Source: Bacteroidota bacterium (GTDB lineage Bacteria > Bacteroidota > Kryptoniia > Kryptoniales > JAKASW01). Taken from it: a stretch of 11,294 bases of DNA. Below, one piece after another: positions 1-7,342 of this stretch. The stretch covers positions 1 to 11,294 of the forward strand of contig JAJYOS010000117.1 in assembly GCA_021796055.1 (NCBI GenBank). Direction: 5' to 3'. The notes beneath the pieces were generated by a model. That model was not told the origin of the DNA. It saw only the letters and a program-made list of their open reading frames with translations, and searched no databases. A program made the translations under genes and the position numbers. How positions within the stretch are numbered: position 1 is the first letter of the stretch; each line of letters begins with the position of its first letter.

Positions 1-3000
1 ATCAGAGCCTCCAACGGCTCCATTATTGCACTCGTTGGAATTTGTGAAGACATCACTGACAAAAAGTGGGAGGAGAAGAGAAAGGAAACAGCGTATCGCG
101 TGGCACAGCTGGCTTTCACGAGCAGAACGGTTTCCGAGCTTGCAGACTCTGCAGTCGCTCTTCTAACAGAACTGCTCGGCGCTCCGCTGGCCGCACTCTA
201 TTTCTATGACGAGAACGGTATGACCCTCGAGCTCCTTGCGCAGCGGAACGCCCAGACGAATAATCCGGACATTCCAGTTCTACAGAGACTCGAATCGGAT
301 CCGGAAACTAACGCGATCCGTGCGGCCAGGCTGTGCAAGATGGTTTACACCCGGTTATTGGGGGAGACGGAATACTCGGAATTCGAGGGAGAGCCCTTCT
401 TCCGGGAGTCCAAAGGACTGATCAGCCTTCCGCTCGTCAGCTCCGGAGAGCTCGTCGGGGTACTGCAGTATGTATCGGTCGCCGCACCGGGGAACATCAA
501 GTATGAGGCTGACCTGGCTGAGGCCGCAGCGATAGAGCTGGCTGCCGGCATCCAGAGACTGAGACTGGGCGGCAAAGTCGCCGAACAGGCCGACCAGCTT
601 GAAAAGATTTTTGCCAGCGCCGCGGAGGGTATCGCTCTTGTCGACAAGATCGGCAGAATAGTCCTGATGAACGAGGGAGGCAAGAGAACGTTCGGCATCG
701 GGCAAATCCCGGAAGTGGGATTCTCCGACTTCGCGGAGAGACTCGGCATGCACAATCTGGACGGTACTCATCTTCAGGAAGATCAAAACCCCGTACGCCT
801 CGCGGCGCTCCAAGGGAAAGACATCCGGAACAGCGAGCTTCTTATAAAGCGCAACGGCCTGGAACGGATCCTCTCGGTGAGCGCTTCGCCTCTCATCGAC
901 AGGGGTCATGAAGTCAACGGGGCTGTCGTGATCTTCAGCGATATAACCGACCAGAAGAGAAACGAACTCGCTATCAAGAAACAGAACAGAAGACTTTCGG
1001 TTATTAACAGGATGGCTCTGGCCGTCAAAGATGCACTTGATGTATTCGAAATCCTTAACAAGAGCCTGACAAGGCTGCTTGAATTCGAGGAGATAGCCGC
1101 CGCGGCCGTTTACATACTTAACGAAGCTACCGGTAACCTTAACCTTGCCTCCTCGATGGGTTTCGGTTCTGCCTTCACGAAGAATGAAGATATTAAGTCG
1201 ATTCCGCTGGCCGACGACTTGCTGTTTGGGGCGATGAAACTCGGTGTACCGCAGGTGGTCCGGGAATTCACCAACAAGGCCGAGCCACACGAGCTGTTCG
1301 ATGCGCTCAAACGTGAAACGACGTCATCGGCGGTGATTGTTCCTATTCTCGGCACACGAAAGATTCACGGCGTTCTCCTTGCGGCCTCGAAAGAAAAAAT
1401 GGAATTGACGGTATCCGACACCGAGTTTTTCATGATGATATCCCGTGTTCTCGGCGGAGCGGTTGAAAACGCGTTTCTCTATTCAGACATCGTCGAAAAA
1501 TCGAATGAGCTCGAAGATTCCAACGAGCAGCTCAGGATGTCGAAGATCTGGGTCGAGGAGGCGAACGCGCAGCTTGTTCAGGCCAACCAACAACTCGAGG
1601 AGGCGAGCAGACTGAAAAGCCAGTTCCTCGCGAACATGAGCCACGAGCTTCGCACGCCGCTTAATTCCATCATAGGCTTCACCAACCTGGTCCTGACCGA
1701 CGATCTCCAGCCGCCATCGGGAGAGCAAAAAGAGGGGCTCGAAATAGTCCTCCGAAATGCGAGGAATCTGCTCACCCTCATTAACGATATACTTGATCTC
1801 TCGAAAATAGAAGCGGGTCGGATCACGGTTTCTCCGGAGGAATTCGACATCGAAACCGTGGTCAACGACGCCATTGCGACGGTCATTCCTCTTCTCGGCG
1901 ACAAGCCGGTAGAACTCATCGGAGAGATCGACGAAGGTCTCCCGGCTCTATACTCCGATCCCGCCAGGATAAAGCAGGTAGTCCTGAATCTGCTCAGCAA
2001 CGCCGCCAAATTCACGGACGAAGGGCATATAAAGATTATCGTCAAGCTAATGGAGGGTAATTTTATTTCACTCGCCGTCGAAGATACCGGCTCCGGAATT
2101 CCGGCCGATTACCTCGAAGTTGTATTCGAAGAATTCAGACAGGTCGACGGTTCCAACACCAGGAAGCATGGCGGTACCGGCCTTGGCCTCGCTATCTCAA
2201 GGAAGCTTGCGCGAATGCTCGGGGGAGACCTGACTCTCCGGAGCGAGGTAGGCAAAGGCTCCACGTTTACCCTGACCCTCCCGACTGTCTACCGCCAGCC
2301 GGAAAAACAGAAAGCACCTGGGAACAAGGAAGTCCCTCCGACTCCGATCGTTTCGGCGGAAGCAAACAATCTTGTCGTCTGTATCGACGACGATCCGGAA
2401 GTTTTGCTGCTGCTGAAAAGTCACCTGGAGGCGGAAGGTTTTGAGTTTGTAGGCATCAGCGATTCACTGTCGGCACTGGCAAGTGTGAAGCAGCATAAGC
2501 CCGTCTTGATCACCCTGGATATAATGATGCCGAATAAAGACGGATGGCAGGTGCTTCAGGAGCTCAAGGCCGATCCCGAATTGAAGGATATACCGGTTGT
2601 CATTCACTCCGTGGTCGATAACAAAGCGCTTGCACTCTCGCTCGGAGCCGAATCATACATCGTCAAGCCGGTCGCGGCGGACAAGATCATATCGGTTGTC
2701 CGTAATTACACAGGCACGGCCGGAGGTGAGATACTTGTCGTCGATGACAATGAAGATTTCACGAACTTCCTCCGCAACCTTCTGGAGAGAAGCAAGTTCA
2801 CTATATCGACGGCGCGCAACGGCATCGAAGCAATCGAATTTCTGCGGACCAATATCCCCGCGCTGGTGTTCCTCGACCTTCTGATGCCGGAAATGGACGG
2901 CTTCGGTGTGGTTGAGAAAATGTATGAAGATGAGAGACTGAAGAGAGTGCCGATAGTAGTCCTCACGGCGAAGGAAGTGACCGATAAGGAGAGGGCGATC

Positions 3001-3105
3001 CTGAACTCGAAAATAAAAAACATTGTACAGAAAGAAGGCTTGACGAGGGAAATCATCCTTCGGGAAGTCCATAAATTCATTCACAGAAAAAAACTACAGT
3101 CCTGA
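1..3105 (+). CDS. Hybrid sensor histidine kinase (PAS-GAF-PAS-GAF-HisKA-HATPase-REC-REC), 5' end missing
   Basis: The frame is open from base 1 and the first residues read as the end of a PAS/PAC domain (GICEDITDKK), so the true start lies left of the window; the GTG at 100 is not the start. 1034 residues are visible. In order: PAS tail (1-22), GAF (about 43-188), PAS (198-325, ending SDITDQKR), GAF (330-500), a Gln/Glu-rich coiled coil (500-540), HisKA with SHELRTP and phospho-acceptor His548, HATPase_c with the N box (Asn667), G1 box DTGSGIP (from Asp695) and G2 box GGTGLGLAIS (724-733), then two receivers. REC1 has an acidic pocket (CIDDDPE), phospho-Asp840 and Lys889; REC2 has VVDDNED, phospho-Asp959 and Lys1011. 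All catalytic residues are present. No membrane segment is visible in this part, so the signal is probably cytosolic, or is sensed by domains further left. There is no HPt or DNA-binding domain. It is followed 47 nt later by another kinase that is probably functionally linked. Confidence 0.95.
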   Translation: MRASNGSIIALVGICEDITDKKWEEKRKETAYRVAQLAFTSRTVSELADSAVALLTELLGAPLAALYFYDENGMTLELLAQRNAQTNNPDIPVLQRLESDPETNAIRAARLCKMVYTRLLGETEYSEFEGEPFFRESKGLISLPLVSSGELVGVLQYVSVAAPGNIKYEADLAEAAAIELAAGIQRLRLGGKVAEQADQLEKIFASAAEGIALVDKIGRIVLMNEGGKRTFGIGQIPEVGFSDFAERLGMHNLDGTHLQEDQNPVRLAALQGKDIRNSELLIKRNGLERILSVSASPLIDRGHEVNGAVVIFSDITDQKRNELAIKKQNRRLSVINRMALAVKDALDVFEILNKSLTRLLEFEEIAAAAVYILNEATGNLNLASSMGFGSAFTKNEDIKSIPLADDLLFGAMKLGVPQVVREFTNKAEPHELFDALKRETTSSAVIVPILGTRKIHGVLLAASKEKMELTVSDTEFFMMISRVLGGAVENAFLYSDIVEKSNELEDSNEQLRMSKIWVEEANAQLVQANQQLEEASRLKSQFLANMSHELRTPLNSIIGFTNLVLTDDLQPPSGEQKEGLEIVLRNARNLLTLINDILDLSKIEAGRITVSPEEFDIETVVNDAIATVIPLLGDKPVELIGEIDEGLPALYSDPARIKQVVLNLLSNAAKFTDEGHIKIIVKLMEGNFISLAVEDTGSGIPADYLEVVFEEFRQVDGSNTRKHGGTGLGLAISRKLARMLGGDLTLRSEVGKGSTFTLTLPTVYRQPEKQKAPGNKEVPPTPIVSAEANNLVVCIDDDPEVLLLLKSHLEAEGFEFVGISDSLSALASVKQHKPVLITLDIMMPNKDGWQVLQELKADPELKDIPVVIHSVVDNKALALSLGAESYIVKPVAADKIISVVRNYTGTAGGEILVVDDNEDFTNFLRNLLERSKFTISTARNGIEAIEFLRTNIPALVFLDLLMPEMDGFGVVEKMYEDERLKRVPIVVLTAKEVTDKERAILNSKIKNIVQKEGLTREIILREVHKFIHRKKLQS

Positions 3106-3152
3106 AACCGACTTAGATCTGTGAAGTAACCATTAAAAACCGATTGTGACGT

Positions 3153-4274
3153 ATGGATGAACACTTGAGAATCCTGGCTGTGGACGATGCACCGGATAAC
3201 CTGGTTCTGCTGGACAGATTGCTTAAACGGCAGGGGTTCGATGTCGTTAACGCATCAAGCGGGAAGGAATGTCTGGCGAAGAGCGCATCCGAACACCCCG
3301 ACCTCGTCATCCTCGACGTTGCCATGCCGGAGATGAACGGGTTTGAAACGCTGAAACATCTGAGGGGAAATGAAATTACCAAGGACATTCCCGTCATAAT
3401 CCTGACGGCGAATTCGAAGGACGCGAAGAGTATCGAGGAGGGCTTTTCACTCGGCGCAGACGAATACCTCACGAAACCGATCGATCAGGATGAGCTCATC
3501 GCCAGGGTACGCTCCATACTCCGCGTGGTAAAGGCGGAGCATGAGATAGAGCAGCTTAAGTCGGATTTCCAATCGATGCTGGTACACGATCTGCGTAGCC
3601 CGTTGTCCGTTATCATCGGAGTGCTCGAGCTCGGAGCGGCCGGGGAATTCGACCAGAACCCCGCAGAGATGAAGGAATTCCTGAATTCGGCGCTGGAGAC
3701 GTCCCAGAAGATGCTCGGCCTGATAAATGACATCCTCGATGTTGCAAAACTTGAAGCCGGCAGACTCCAGCTCAACAAGCAGCCGAACGATTTAAACTCC
3801 CTTGTTGCAGATGCCGCCGCACGCCTCAAGGTACTCGCGCGTGAAAAGGGTGTCACATTGAAAATCGAAAGGGATGAGAGCCTCCCTATCTGTGAATGCG
3901 ACGGCGGAAAGATCGACCAGGTTGTCACTAATCTTGTGGGCAACGCACTCAAGTTTACGCCGAAGAACGGGGAAGTCAAAATTAGAACCTATAAGAATTC
4001 ATTTGCAGATGATATTCCGGGATTGAAGGGCCTTTATGTTGCGCTCGAGGTGTCAGACACAGGTGTAGGGATATCTGACGATGAGTTACCTTTAATATTC
4101 GACAGGTACCGCCAGGCCAAGAGTGCCAAGGGGTCGACGCAGAAGGGGACGGGCCTCGGATTGACAATCGTGAAGCGGGTAACGGAGGCTCATGGTGGAA
4201 AGGTTTTCGTCGAGTCGGTTCTCGGAAAAGGAACAAAATTTACCGTCTTCATTCCTGCCCGTGGAAACGACTGA
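3153..4274 (+). CDS. REC-first histidine kinase (response regulator/kinase hybrid)
   Basis: A 373-residue protein with an N-terminal receiver (about 5-120; acidic pocket VDDAPD, phospho-Asp55 in LDVAMPEMNGF, Lys108 in YLTKP), a short coiled linker (120-138), HisKA with phospho-acceptor His145 in VHDLRSPLS, and HATPase_c (about 245-370; N-box Asn264, DTGVGI, GTGLGLTI). There is no sensor, membrane or output domain. In proteins of this layout the receiver takes phosphate from another kinase and adjusts the attached kinase; that this happens here is inference. Its position 47 nt after the hybrid kinase, same strand and no terminator between, suggests co-transcription and a relay between the two. 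No clear Shine-Dalgarno precedes ATG 3153, and the protein starts normally for a receiver (MDEHLRILAVDDAP), so the start is chosen on homology of form. Translational coupling to the upstream gene is unlikely across 47 nt. Confidence 0.93.
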   Translation: MDEHLRILAVDDAPDNLVLLDRLLKRQGFDVVNASSGKECLAKSASEHPDLVILDVAMPEMNGFETLKHLRGNEITKDIPVIILTANSKDAKSIEEGFSLGADEYLTKPIDQDELIARVRSILRVVKAEHEIEQLKSDFQSMLVHDLRSPLSVIIGVLELGAAGEFDQNPAEMKEFLNSALETSQKMLGLINDILDVAKLEAGRLQLNKQPNDLNSLVADAAARLKVLAREKGVTLKIERDESLPICECDGGKIDQVVTNLVGNALKFTPKNGEVKIRTYKNSFADDIPGLKGLYVALEVSDTGVGISDDELPLIFDRYRQAKSAKGSTQKGTGLGLTIVKRVTEAHGGKVFVESVLGKGTKFTVFIPARGND

Positions 4275-4297
4275 AAGGCGATCCGGGACCAGACTCC

Positions 4298-4314
4298 GGC
4301 TGCCCAGTGCAGCC
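4298..4314 (+). other. Small perfect hairpin upstream of dprA
   Basis: GGCTGC and GCAGCC flank a 5-nt loop in the kinase-dprA gap. No T run follows, so it is not a convincing terminator; it may slow a ribosome or RNase, or be chance. Confidence 0.3.
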
Positions 4315-4337
4315 CTGATACATGGAAGGCATCCGAT

Positions 4338-5444
4338 TTGAGTACGATGGACGTTCGTACGCTACTGAGCCTCTCGATGGTTCAGGGGGTCGGCGCCGCG
4401 CGACTCCGTGCACTCGTCAATCATTTCGGTGATCCCGAATCTGTTCTGGCTGCGGGGGAAAAACAACTCGTTTCGGTGGAAGGCATCGACCGGGGCCTGG
4501 CAAGAAGAATACTCTCACGTGGTGATTTCGAAAAAGAGGTGCAGGTTCAGCTATCAAGACTCAATAAATGGGATGCAAACCTGGTCACGTTCTGGGACAG
4601 TGACTTTCCGGAGAATCTCAAGAAGATTTACGACCCGCCGGTGATGCTCTTCGTGCGGGGCAAGCTTTCGCCTTCCGACAAATACTCTGTTGCGATCGTC
4701 GGCACGCGGAATCCGACAACATACGGCAAGCATGTGGCCGAGAAGTTTGCAGCCGAGCTTTCTGAACAAGGAATCATCGTTGTGTCGGGACTGGCGCGGG
4801 GGATCGATACGCTGGCCCACATGACGACCGTCAGATCGGGCGGCAGGACGGTAGCCGTACTCGGAAGCGGCGTTGATGTAATTTACCCGAGCGAGAACAG
4901 AAGGCTGGCTGACCAGATTCTCATGGGAGGTGCCATTATCTCGGAGTACTATATGGGTTCAAAACCTGATGCCGTCAATTTCCCGCGCCGCAACAGGATA
5001 ATCAGCGGAATTTCACTGGGCACGATTTTGATTGAGACTGATATCAATGGCGGCGCGATGATTACCGCGGGGTCGGCCCTCGATCAGAACAGGGAGGTCT
5101 TTGCTGTACCGGGATCCGTCTTCGAGAAGAAAAGCCGCGGGACCAACAAGCTGATCAGGGAAGGACGGGCGAAACTCGTTGAAGACATTACCGACGTCCT
5201 TGAAGAACTCAAGTACAGGTTGAAACCGATTCTGAAGCGGCAAACACCGCCGCCACCAAAAATACAGTTGACCATTTTCGAACAGAAGGTGTTCGAATTG
5301 CTCACGGAAGAACCTGAACACATAGATGCACTCGGGGAAAGATGCGGAATTGCGATATCCGACCTTCTTGTCCAGTTGCTTAGTCTCGAACTGAAGGGTA
5401 TTGTCAAACAGCTCCCCGGAAAGTATTTTGTAAAGTGTGAATAG
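4338..5444 (+). CDS. dprA: DNA processing protein DprA/Smf
   Basis: DprA binds incoming single-stranded DNA during natural transformation, protects it and loads RecA. The 368-residue reading shows the usual three parts: an N-terminal SAM/helix-hairpin-helix-like region (about 1-70), the Rossmann-like DNA-binding core (about 105-300) with VGTRNP (Gly122-Arg124), SGLARGID (150-157), LGSGVDVIYP and FPRRNRIISG (215-224), and a C-terminal winged-helix segment (about 305-368). All family signatures are intact. The start is TTG 4338, with GGAAGG 8 nt upstream; ATG 4347, three codons in, is the alternative, but would place that motif 17 nt away. The gap from the kinase gene is 63 nt and contains a 6-bp hairpin without a T run. 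No other competence gene is visible, so whether this organism takes up DNA cannot be judged here; dprA is widespread also in species not known to be competent. Confidence 0.96.
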   Translation: MSTMDVRTLLSLSMVQGVGAARLRALVNHFGDPESVLAAGEKQLVSVEGIDRGLARRILSRGDFEKEVQVQLSRLNKWDANLVTFWDSDFPENLKKIYDPPVMLFVRGKLSPSDKYSVAIVGTRNPTTYGKHVAEKFAAELSEQGIIVVSGLARGIDTLAHMTTVRSGGRTVAVLGSGVDVIYPSENRRLADQILMGGAIISEYYMGSKPDAVNFPRRNRIISGISLGTILIETDINGGAMITAGSALDQNREVFAVPGSVFEKKSRGTNKLIREGRAKLVEDITDVLEELKYRLKPILKRQTPPPPKIQLTIFEQKVFELLTEEPEHIDALGERCGIAISDLLVQLLSLELKGIVKQLPGKYFVKCE

Positions 5445-5504
5445 GCGCTGAGAGCAGAGCACAAAGCGCGTGACGGAAATTTCGGAAGTTGTCCGCGTCG
5501 CCCT

Positions 5505-5519
5505 GTGTGCCCTGCACAC
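5505..5519 (+). terminator. Weak terminator-like hairpin after dprA
   Basis: GTGTGC-CCT-GCACAC forms a 6-bp perfect stem with a 3-nt loop, 60 nt after the dprA stop. Only three T follow (TTTGCAATTGTT), so termination would be partial at best and hldD may still be read from upstream. Confidence 0.3.
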
Positions 5520-5551
5520 TTTGCAATTGTTCTCAAACTGCATGGAATAGA

Positions 5552-5558
5552 AGAAGGA
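5552..5558 (+). promoter_or_regulatory. Ribosome binding site that fixes the hldD start
   Basis: AGAAGGA lies 5 nt before ATG 5564. The frame is open upstream to an ATG at 5489, but the 25 extra residues are Cys/Arg-rich, have no ribosome site and would precede the Rossmann start MIIVTGGAGFIG, which is normally at the very N-terminus in this family. Confidence 0.8.
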
Positions 5559-5563
5559 ATTTT

Positions 5564-6559
5564 ATGATAATTGTGACTGGAGGGGCGGGATTCATCGGCA
5601 GTGCGATCGTCTGGAAGCTGAACCAGCTCGGAAAAGAAGATGTTCTCATAGTCGATAATCTTGGAACGGACGAGAAGTGGAAAAACCTTGTGCCGCTCAG
5701 GTATCACGATTATATGGAGAAAGATGAATTCCTGAGTCTCGTGGTGAACCAGAGGCTTGCTGCCCGGATGAGATCTGACAGGGAGCCGATCGAGGCCATC
5801 ATACATATGGGGGCATGTTCGTCGACGACCGAGACAGATGCGACATACCTGGTACGAAACAACTTTGAGTACACCAGGCAACTTGCAATCGTCGCAGTCA
5901 ATGAAGGCGCCCGCTTCATCTATGCATCCAGCGCGGCCACTTACGGCGACGGCAGTAACGGTTTTGAGGACGGCGAAAGCAAGGTCGACTCGCTCAGGCC
6001 GCTAAACATGTACGGATATTCAAAGCAGCTTTTTGACCAATGGGCCATGAGGCGCGGGCTACTCGATAGAATAGTCGGATTGAAATATTTCAATGTCTAC
6101 GGCCCGAACGAATATCACAAAGGAGACATGAGCTCGGTCGTGCTGAAAGCCTTCGAGCAAATTCAGTCCACAGGGAAGATGCGGCTCTTTAAGTCCTACA
6201 GAAACGATTATAAAGACGGAGAGCAGGTCCGCGATTTCATTTACGTCAAAGACGCGGTAGATATGACGCTCTTCTTTCTGGAAAAGAAAACCATAGGCGG
6301 GCTCTTCAATATCGGGAGCGGCACCGCAAATACCTGGAACCGGCTTGCGGCGGCGATCTTTGCCGCGACCGGGAAACCTCAGGAAATCGACTATGTGGAT
6401 ATGCCGGCAACGATCCGCGACAAGTACCAGTATTACACATGCGCGGATATATCCAGGATCAGGAAGGCGGGATATGCGGGCCGCATGACGAGCATCGAGG
6501 ATGCGGTAAAAGATTACGTCAGAAACTACCTCGTGGCCGGAAAACGGCTCGGCGAATAG
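5564..6559 (+). CDS. hldD: ADP-L-glycero-D-manno-heptose 6-epimerase
   Basis: HldD (RfaD) turns ADP-D-glycero-beta-D-manno-heptose into the L-glycero form, the last cytosolic step in making the inner-core heptose of lipopolysaccharide. The 331-residue protein is a complete extended short-chain dehydrogenase. The N-terminal NADP-binding motif is GGAGFIGSA, followed by family-specific HMGACSSTTETDATY, the SSAATYGDG strand, the YxxxK pair Tyr150/Lys154, and the heptose-epimerase block KYFNVYGPNEYHKGDMSS, whose Lys186 corresponds to the second catalytic lysine of E. coli HldD. Length is slightly above the usual 310-330. Start ATG 5564 is set by the ribosome site just upstream. No other heptose genes (gmhA, hldE, gmhB, waa) are in the window, so the pathway is scattered or lies beyond. 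Its presence is the best single sign that the organism has an LPS-bearing outer membrane. Confidence 0.96.
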   Translation: MIIVTGGAGFIGSAIVWKLNQLGKEDVLIVDNLGTDEKWKNLVPLRYHDYMEKDEFLSLVVNQRLAARMRSDREPIEAIIHMGACSSTTETDATYLVRNNFEYTRQLAIVAVNEGARFIYASSAATYGDGSNGFEDGESKVDSLRPLNMYGYSKQLFDQWAMRRGLLDRIVGLKYFNVYGPNEYHKGDMSSVVLKAFEQIQSTGKMRLFKSYRNDYKDGEQVRDFIYVKDAVDMTLFFLEKKTIGGLFNIGSGTANTWNRLAAAIFAATGKPQEIDYVDMPATIRDKYQYYTCADISRIRKAGYAGRMTSIEDAVKDYVRNYLVAGKRLGE

Positions 6560-6595
6560 ACGGCACAATCTTGATTCTCCGGGATTTTTAATCAT

Positions 6596-6624
6596 TTGCA
6601 CTCCTATAGCCGCAGTGTTAAATT
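6596..6624 (+). promoter_or_regulatory. Candidate promoter for the tRNA-SRP RNA unit
   Basis: TTGCAC (6596-6601) and TAAATT (6619-6624) are 17 nt apart, and TGT directly before the -10 makes it an extended -10 element. The -35 match is weak (3 of 6). A start near 6631 would give a leader of about 68 nt before the tRNA. Assigned by eye only; if the organism uses the Bacteroidota-type sigma factor the true promoter may differ. Confidence 0.35.
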
Positions 6625-6658
6625 GTTAATGAAAATCGCTGAAAACTTCGTGTTCCGG

Positions 6659-6687
6659 CCTCTTTCGGCATTACATCAGGAAAGAGG
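6659..6687 (+). other. Hairpin in the tRNA 5' leader
   Basis: CCTCTTTC (6659-6666) and GAAAGAGG (6680-6687) can form a perfect 8-bp stem with a 13-nt loop, ending 11 nt before the mature tRNA. Such leader hairpins can isolate the tRNA fold or guide RNase processing; the role here is inference. Confidence 0.4.
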
Positions 6688-6698
6688 GAGGAAGACGA

Positions 6699-6771
6699 GG
6701 GGCAGTAGCTCAGTTGGGAGAGCGCCAGAATCGCACTCTGGAGGTCGGGGGTTCGACTCCCCTCTGCTCCA
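6699..6771 (+). tRNA. tRNA-Ala (anticodon CGC)
   Basis: A full cloverleaf of 73 nt. The acceptor stem GGGGCAG pairs with CTGCTCC and includes G3-U70, the alanine identity pair. The D arm is GCTC/GAGC with an 8-nt loop; the anticodon stem CCAGA/TCTGG encloses the loop ATCGCAC with anticodon CGC at 6732-6734, reading GCG. The variable loop is 5 nt; the T stem GGGGG/CCCCT holds loop TTCGACT. The discriminator is A73. CCA is not encoded (the sequence continues CAGG), so the end must be added by the CCA enzyme. No terminator follows before the SRP RNA 42 nt downstream. Confidence 0.95.
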
Positions 6772-6813
6772 CAGGAGAGTTTTAGTTCAATGAAAGCAAT
6801 GGAATGAGTTTTT

Positions 6814-6913
6814 GAGGTCAAGTCCTGTGCAACGGAAGGTTGCCGAACCCCGCCAGGTCCGGAAGGAAGCAACGGTAAGCGTACTGACCGTGTGACACAG
6901 TAAGCTTGGCCTC
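6814..6913 (+). ncRNA. ffs: Signal recognition particle RNA, small (4.5S) bacterial type
   Basis: This RNA is the scaffold for Ffh and FtsY in co-translational delivery of membrane proteins. The conserved apical domain is plain: CCAGGTCCGGAAGGAAGCA, with a GGAA tetraloop at 6861-6864 closed by CC/GG and the asymmetric and symmetric internal loops that bind the Ffh M domain. The ends close the rod: GAGGTCAAG (6814-6822) pairs with CTTGGCCTC (6905-6913) with one G-T pair, giving a hairpin of about 100 nt without an Alu domain. It begins 42 nt after tRNA-Ala, and no good promoter is visible in that gap, so it is probably processed from a joint transcript. Ends are defined by pairing and could be off by a few nucleotides. 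Confidence 0.95.
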
Positions 6914-6923
6914 TCTTTTTTTT
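6905..6923 (+). terminator. Intrinsic terminator built into the SRP RNA end
   Basis: The closing helix of the SRP RNA is followed within 2 nt by eight T (6916-6923). The RNA's own rod thus acts as the terminator stem. Confidence 0.75.
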
Positions 6924-6998
6924 CACGGCTCGATAGAACCGCCCGATGTGTCGCAGTTAAACGGATGCGGCATCGGGGGCTCTTTAAAAATTTTGAAG

Positions 6999-7027
6999 TT
7001 CAACAATCGGTATATCGGTGTTAAAAC
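6999..7027 (+). promoter_or_regulatory. Candidate rng promoter
   Basis: TTCAAC (6999-7004), 17-nt spacer, and TAAAAC (7022-7027) preceded by TGT (extended -10). The -35 is poor. The string GTGTTAAA is shared with the candidate promoter before the tRNA. If real, the rng leader would be about 475 nt. Confidence 0.25.
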
Positions 7028-7134
7028 GACATAGCATGGCAGGCTGGAAATCGGATTTTGAGAGGTCAGGTATCGCATCCATGGCCGGCTTCCGGGCAGT
7101 GTCGTTATCGGTTTCTTCGGTTTTAGCATTTGGG

Positions 7135-7151
7135 GAAGGGATAATCCCTTC
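7135..7151 (+). repeat. Perfect 8-bp inverted repeat in the rng leader
   Basis: GAAGGGAT and ATCCCTTC flank a single central A. As DNA it resembles a dimer-binding operator; as RNA it can fold to a 7-bp stem with a 3-nt loop. No T run follows, so it is not a terminator. Confidence 0.5.
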
Positions 7152-7291
7152 ATCCGTCAAATCATTTCTAAACACTATTTGCGGAGTCGTTTCAGACTAT
7201 CTCCAGTGTGTTCATGAGAGTGTTTTCTATCATTCGGGGAGAGAGGCCGTTCCATGTAGCGGCAGGAATTCCAATTCATTTCTCACCTCGA

Positions 7292-7320
7292 AAGGATCGC
7301 TTCAGGCGGTCGCGATCTTT
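7292..7320 (+). other. 9-bp hairpin in the rng leader
   Basis: AAGGATCGC pairs with GCGATCTTT (one G-T pair) around an 11-nt loop, ending 190 nt before the rng start. Seven nucleotides later a second hairpin begins, giving a compact structured block. Confidence 0.45.
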
Positions 7321-7327
7321 GCAGTGT

Positions 7328-7342
7328 CCGGAGGATCTCCGG
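7328..7342 (+). other. 6-bp GC-rich hairpin in the rng leader
   Basis: CCGGAG-GAT-CTCCGG is a perfect stem with a 3-nt loop, extendable by a T-G pair. The inner GGAG resembles a ribosome site held in a stem, but no good start codon follows it at the right distance. Confidence 0.4.

Noticed and set aside
100..102. GTG start for the hybrid kinase
   Set aside because: The frame is open from base 1 and encodes the end of a PAS/PAC domain, so the gene is cut by the window edge.
355..1290. 311-codon minus-strand open frame
   Set aside because: Lies entirely opposite the GAF-PAS-GAF part of the hybrid kinase, whose plus-strand translation matches known domains; the antisense reading shows no domain.
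5521..5549. TTGCAA ... GAATAG as an hldD promoter
   Set aside because: The -10 is poor and the start site would fall on the ribosome binding site.
5489..5563. Longer hldD start
   Set aside because: The 25 extra residues have no ribosome site and do not fit the family; ATG 5564 has a good one.
5084..5881. 265-codon minus-strand open frame spanning the dprA-hldD gap
   Set aside because: Both flanks are firmly coding on the plus strand and the translation resembles no known protein.
6923..7175. Small minus-strand frames in the rng leader
   Set aside because: Short, with no ribosome site and no recognisable content.
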